Assembly: GCF_018687715.1 (NCBI RefSeq) | Contig: NC_056764.1 | Location: 14,585,001-14,649,000 of the forward strand | DNA: 64,000 bases | Reading direction: 5' to 3' | Source: Carya illinoinensis | Lineage: Eukaryota; Streptophyta; Magnoliopsida; Fagales; Juglandaceae | Notes under the pieces: model-generated | Databases searched by the model: none | Seen by the model: the letters and a program-made list of their open reading frames with translations, nothing else | What the model was told of the DNA's origin: nothing | Shown here: positions 60,382 to 64,000 of the stretch, piece after piece | Layout: each line of letters starts with the position of its first letter | Numbering within the stretch: the first letter of the stretch is position 1 | Made by a program: the position numbers and the translations under genes

Positions 60382-61929
60382 CCTAAAACATCACATTTCT
60401 TAACGTTTAATTTGGTTCGAGACTCACAAGAATAATAATTAATAATATGACTCATTTTATGTATATATTTTTTAATCTAAATGCTAAATTTTGGATACAA
60501 AATCTAGCTGAACTTAAGTTTTCTTTGATTATACAAATTATATGAGATGAAAAATCTATAAATAGTAATGAGATAATTTGTTAATAATAATAAAATTGTT
60601 TGAGTTAAGATTTTTATACGATTTTGAGAAAGTCGAGAATAAAAAGTTGAATAAAAAAATTAATTATAAAATTAATAATAAAAAGTTGAATAAAAAAATT
60701 ATAAAATTAAAAGAGGATAAAAATATAATTTTTGTTTTGAAATTTGAAAAAGTTAAATATTTTTATATTTTGTTTAGAAATTTAAAAAATTGTAATGATT
60801 AGATAGTCATTAGATGAAAAAATTTAAATTAAAATTTAAAATTGAAATATATTTATATTTAAATAGTATTTAAATATTAAAATAAGATGAAAGTTTGAGA
60901 AATTTGTGAAACTAAATGGAGCTTAATCTGTCAAAAAGGGATTAGAACTCTTTAGTGGCCTTTTGGCGATTTCAAACAGTCAAACTTTCACCAATTTCGG
61001 AGATTAAAAAAGCTTGTTCCCCACTTACCTTCTCCATGATAATGAAGTTGGGCACTTTTAATAATGTTTAATTACCATAAAAGTCATCCCGATAATAAAG
61101 ACATCGTCATCTACCTCAACGGTATAGGGGGGTAGTTTCGTAAACGGCAATCCTTAGTGATCGAGATTCATGATCCTCTGACTTGAGCACTTATATGAAA
61201 AATTCTTTTTATCATCCTCTATATATATATATATATATATATTATTATGGGTTCATCAAAAGGGCTTGAAGGCTACCACGTGTCTATACCCATTAATATG
61301 TTTTTGAGACAAAGAGTGTTGTCTCTTTCATGTTAGAATATTAGTAATAATAAAAATCAAATTAATTATAAAAAAAATAGTATATTAGTAGAGTTTTAAA
61401 CGTATAATTTTGATTTATGATATCATATTTGTTATGGAGATATTTTAGAATGTAGATGTAAATTTTTCAGATTATTAAATGATAAAAATTTTCTTTAAAA
61501 AAATTAATATTATTATATATATATTGGGGCACGTGAGCATTACTATTAAGATCACGTGATGAGTTGGAAAATATGACATTGTTTAGGTCATCATGAGGCA
61601 ATCATTTTTATTGGTATTGGTGGGACAATTGATGGCCACCTTCACAAAGATCATTAACCACTTACCTTCAAATCTTTTGTTTAGGGTATTTTTTTTCTTT
61701 TTTTCTAATTGAATTGGGGTCATCTTTTATCTTATCTATCTTTTAATTTTAAGTTATGAGAAAATGCCTCTATTGGAGGTTATTATTCTTTTTTTTTTTT
61801 ACTTATTTTTTTATTTTTCAACAATTTTTTTTTATCATAAGACTCATATAATATGTTTGCTTTTCTCCCCTAAAAAAATTATATTTATTTTTCTAATTCA
61901 TTTTTTACTTATTGCTTAATTCTTTTGCT
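60382..61929. other. Intergenic; degraded TTTGGAT-family MITE at about 60400-60915
   Basis: The MITE interior carries internally repeated AAAAAGTTGAATAAAAAAAT phrases, so part of it has been duplicated. An (AT)n run lies at 61220-61241. No coding sequence is recognised. Confidence 0.45.
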
Positions 61930-62116
61930 GATTAGTCAGTTCTCTATACAAAAAGAGAAGTTAATCAAGCTGCTCATATTTTTTATCGGGAAGCATTATC
62001 TCTTCAAGAGAATTTCATAAATTTGAAAGAAATTTCAACATCTATTTCATCAATTATTTTACTTGAGATGTTGTAACATTTGTTGAGCAATAAAATCTCG
62101 TGTTTTATCAAAAAAA
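61930..62116 (+). mobile_element. Very short LINE 3' end (last part of RNase H)
   Basis: The translation KREVNQAAHIFYREALSLQE is the typical end of the LINE RNase H domain (R-x-x-N-x-A-A-H). A stop, AGCAATAAAATCTCGTGTTT and a short A tail at about 62110-62116 follow. The copy is severely 5'-truncated. Confidence 0.75.
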
Positions 62117-63375
62117 TATCTAGTGATACTATATCATCCAATTCGAACACAAGAGAATCTCTATACTCTATAATGTAAAATGTTATCTATTATACCTTCT
62201 TTTCACCTCTACTTGAGTACTTGGTATGATGAGGTAGCATTAACCATCAATCCTTGAATTTTTGTTTTATCTGAATAATTGATGCATGATGTTACATCAA
62301 TACAATATAATTAAAATAAGAAAAATTCTACGTATCCTCTCTACCCAACACACTATACATGATTTTTTTTTTCTTTATCAAATGTGTGGTATATGATAAT
62401 GAGTAGAAAAATTCATTTACTTAACAAGAATAAAATAAAAAAATAAGTATGATATGTAGTATATAAATGATAAATAGAAGAGCTATTAAAATAAATTTTC
62501 AGTATAATATATAACATAACCTAGAAGGGCGGGCAGTGCTTTCACAAGGGCCTTGCCCATCTTCTGGTCAAGATAAATGGGTGGAACGTCATCATTCAAG
62601 CTAAATATAATTTGAAAAATTTTATTCATTATTCTTACATCACACATAATTTTTTTTTTATATTTTATATTTTTTTCTTACCAAATATGTGTGTATGCAA
62701 GATGAGGAGTAAAAGAAATCAATTAATTTAAGAAGAATAAAACTTTAAAAAATTTTAAAAATAAAAATAAATATGATATATATAATATGTGGTGTATGAG
62801 AATAATGATAAATAGCAAGAGTCATATATTTTTGCAAGATGGCACCTCCACACCTCACCATTCGAGCTCGGTCCAAAAACATAAAGTCCAGAAAATTTAA
62901 AAAAACTAAGGTAAGAATAGGCATTTGGTCCATGTTGTACGTTCATTTTTTTACACAAATACTAAAACCAAGATTCTCAATAATTATATGTCATAACATT
63001 TTATATATAGACAGAATAGAGACGGACACAACATGTAGATTCTACCACTTCTAATAATAGATAAATGTTATTCATTATCTTTATTTTTTACACCACATAT
63101 TAATATATAATTTATTATTTTTAGTCTTTTATTTAAACACACATATTTACGTAAAATTTTAATTTGTAATATGAGAAATGACAAGTAGAATTTTTATTAA
63201 TAATAACGTCTACTTTATCAATAAAAAGTTTCAAATATTACGAAGTCAGCATAGCGTAAATATTACATAGCTCGTGTGGTTGCATGAAAATGTGGTGTAA
63301 GGCAAAGGCTGCCCTTGGTCTAAGAAGGAAATTATTGTGTCATACACCTGTTTAAAGTGGAAGATTATATATTAG
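62117..63375. other. Intergenic, AT-rich, no gene
   Basis: Short frames at 62745-62958 (minus) and 62839-63054 (plus) overlap each other and show no domain. Two related phrases around 62330-62480 and 62625-62820 (GTATATGATAATGAGTAGAA, GTGTATGAGAATAATGATAA) suggest an old local duplication. Confidence 0.4.
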
Positions 63376-63531
63376 AGTAATGCTACATACAGTCGTGAAG
63401 TATGTAAAAACTATGTAATCGTTTTGAAAAATAGTAGAGTTTAATTTTTTTTTTACGTAGATTTTGCATTTATTCATTTTTTTAATGTGATTGCATAAGG
63501 CTTGCTCGCTCACGATTACAGCCATCATTTT
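63376..63531. mobile_element. MITE with inverted ends (TACAGTCGTGA...TCACGATTACAG)
   Basis: The left end reads AATGCTACATACAGTCGTGA and the right end CTCACGATTACAGCCATCAT, imperfect inverted partners. The inner arms also mirror (GTAATCGTTTTGAAAA and TTAATGTGATTGCATAAGGC). The copy at 59090-59274 is the same family. Non-coding. An (AT)n microsatellite abuts it at about 63534-63559. Confidence 0.65.
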
Positions 63532-63559
63532 TCTATATATATATATATATATATATATT

Positions 63560-64000
63560 AACTAACTTTTTACTCCTAACGTTAGCCTTTTGAGCTGATA
63601 ACAAATCCAATATCATCCAAAAATTGGAAAAAAAAAATCAATAAAGTTTTTAATTGTAATCAGTTACAAACAATATCGATTTGGCATTTGGAAAAAGTAA
63701 TGTTAACAATCTAAATAAATTATTAATTATAAGTGTATAATAATACTCTATTGAAAAATATATTGGTTTTCACAAGAAACTCTAATGTATTTACAAGATA
63801 AGTAAAGTATTGATCTTAACTTGACAGGAAAATGTTAATAAAATTTGTTTTATTTTCTAATAAAAAATACTTCTCGAATGTAAATTACACTAACATGTAC
63901 TGGTAATTGGATAAAAGTTTTTTTTTTAAAAAATCTATATGCAATAATTTTTATATATTTTTTATTTATTTTACTAATGTGATTCATTACGTTATTTTTT
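63560..64000. other. Intergenic to the window edge; foldback MITE arm at 63940-64000
   Basis: The last 60 bases match the left arm of the foldback MITE family (TTTTTATATATTTTTTATTT, ACTAATGTGATTCATTACGT). The element continues outside the window. Nothing else is recognised. Confidence 0.5.

Overview
This window is nuclear DNA of a woody eudicot. The evidence is introns with GT-AG borders, low gene density, very AT-rich spacers, Copia and large-LTR retrotransposons, L1-type LINEs, tRNA-derived SINEs and many short MITEs. Several MITE families look like those I associate with Fagales, Juglandaceae in particular. That placement is inference from pattern memory, not a search.

Only two genes look intact. 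The first is a single-exon S40/DUF584 senescence-regulator gene at 22345-22872 (+), 175 aa, with a TATA box and an upstream cluster of ACGT-core motifs. The second is MON1 (SAND family), the Rab7 exchange-factor subunit of the MON1-CCZ1 complex. I reconstruct it as 14 exons from 38000 to 53677 (+), encoding 619 aa with consistent phases and one GC-AG intron. Its introns 1 and 10 are each about 4 kb and consist mostly of nested LINEs, a SINE and a MITE. A third locus, a CC-NB-ARC resistance gene on the minus strand (about 3617-2558), is a pseudogene cut by a large LTR next to its GLPL motif.

Layout. 1-2557: large LTR (minus), running off the left edge. 2558-3617: NLR pseudogene. 4530-8834: older, broken relatives of the same LTR, with a 650-bp AT-core repeat inside. 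8835-20500: intergenic DNA with MITEs, a 792-bp TIR element, a 0.5-kb tandem duplication and SINE-like copies. 20900-23200: S40 gene and promoter. 25600-27350: GAA-rich minisatellite and a duplicated module. 27791-35211: two Copia gag regions joined tail to tail; the plus copy also carries a truncated LINE and a complete 3.2-kb solo LTR with a 5-bp target duplication. 36031-37999: MON1 upstream region. 38000-53677: MON1. 53678-64000: intergenic DNA with LINE 3' ends, MITEs and two more 650-bp repeats.

The two genes show no functional link. The main interest is the transposon stratigraphy, where target-site duplications allow an insertion order to be read. I found no sign of a new multi-gene system.
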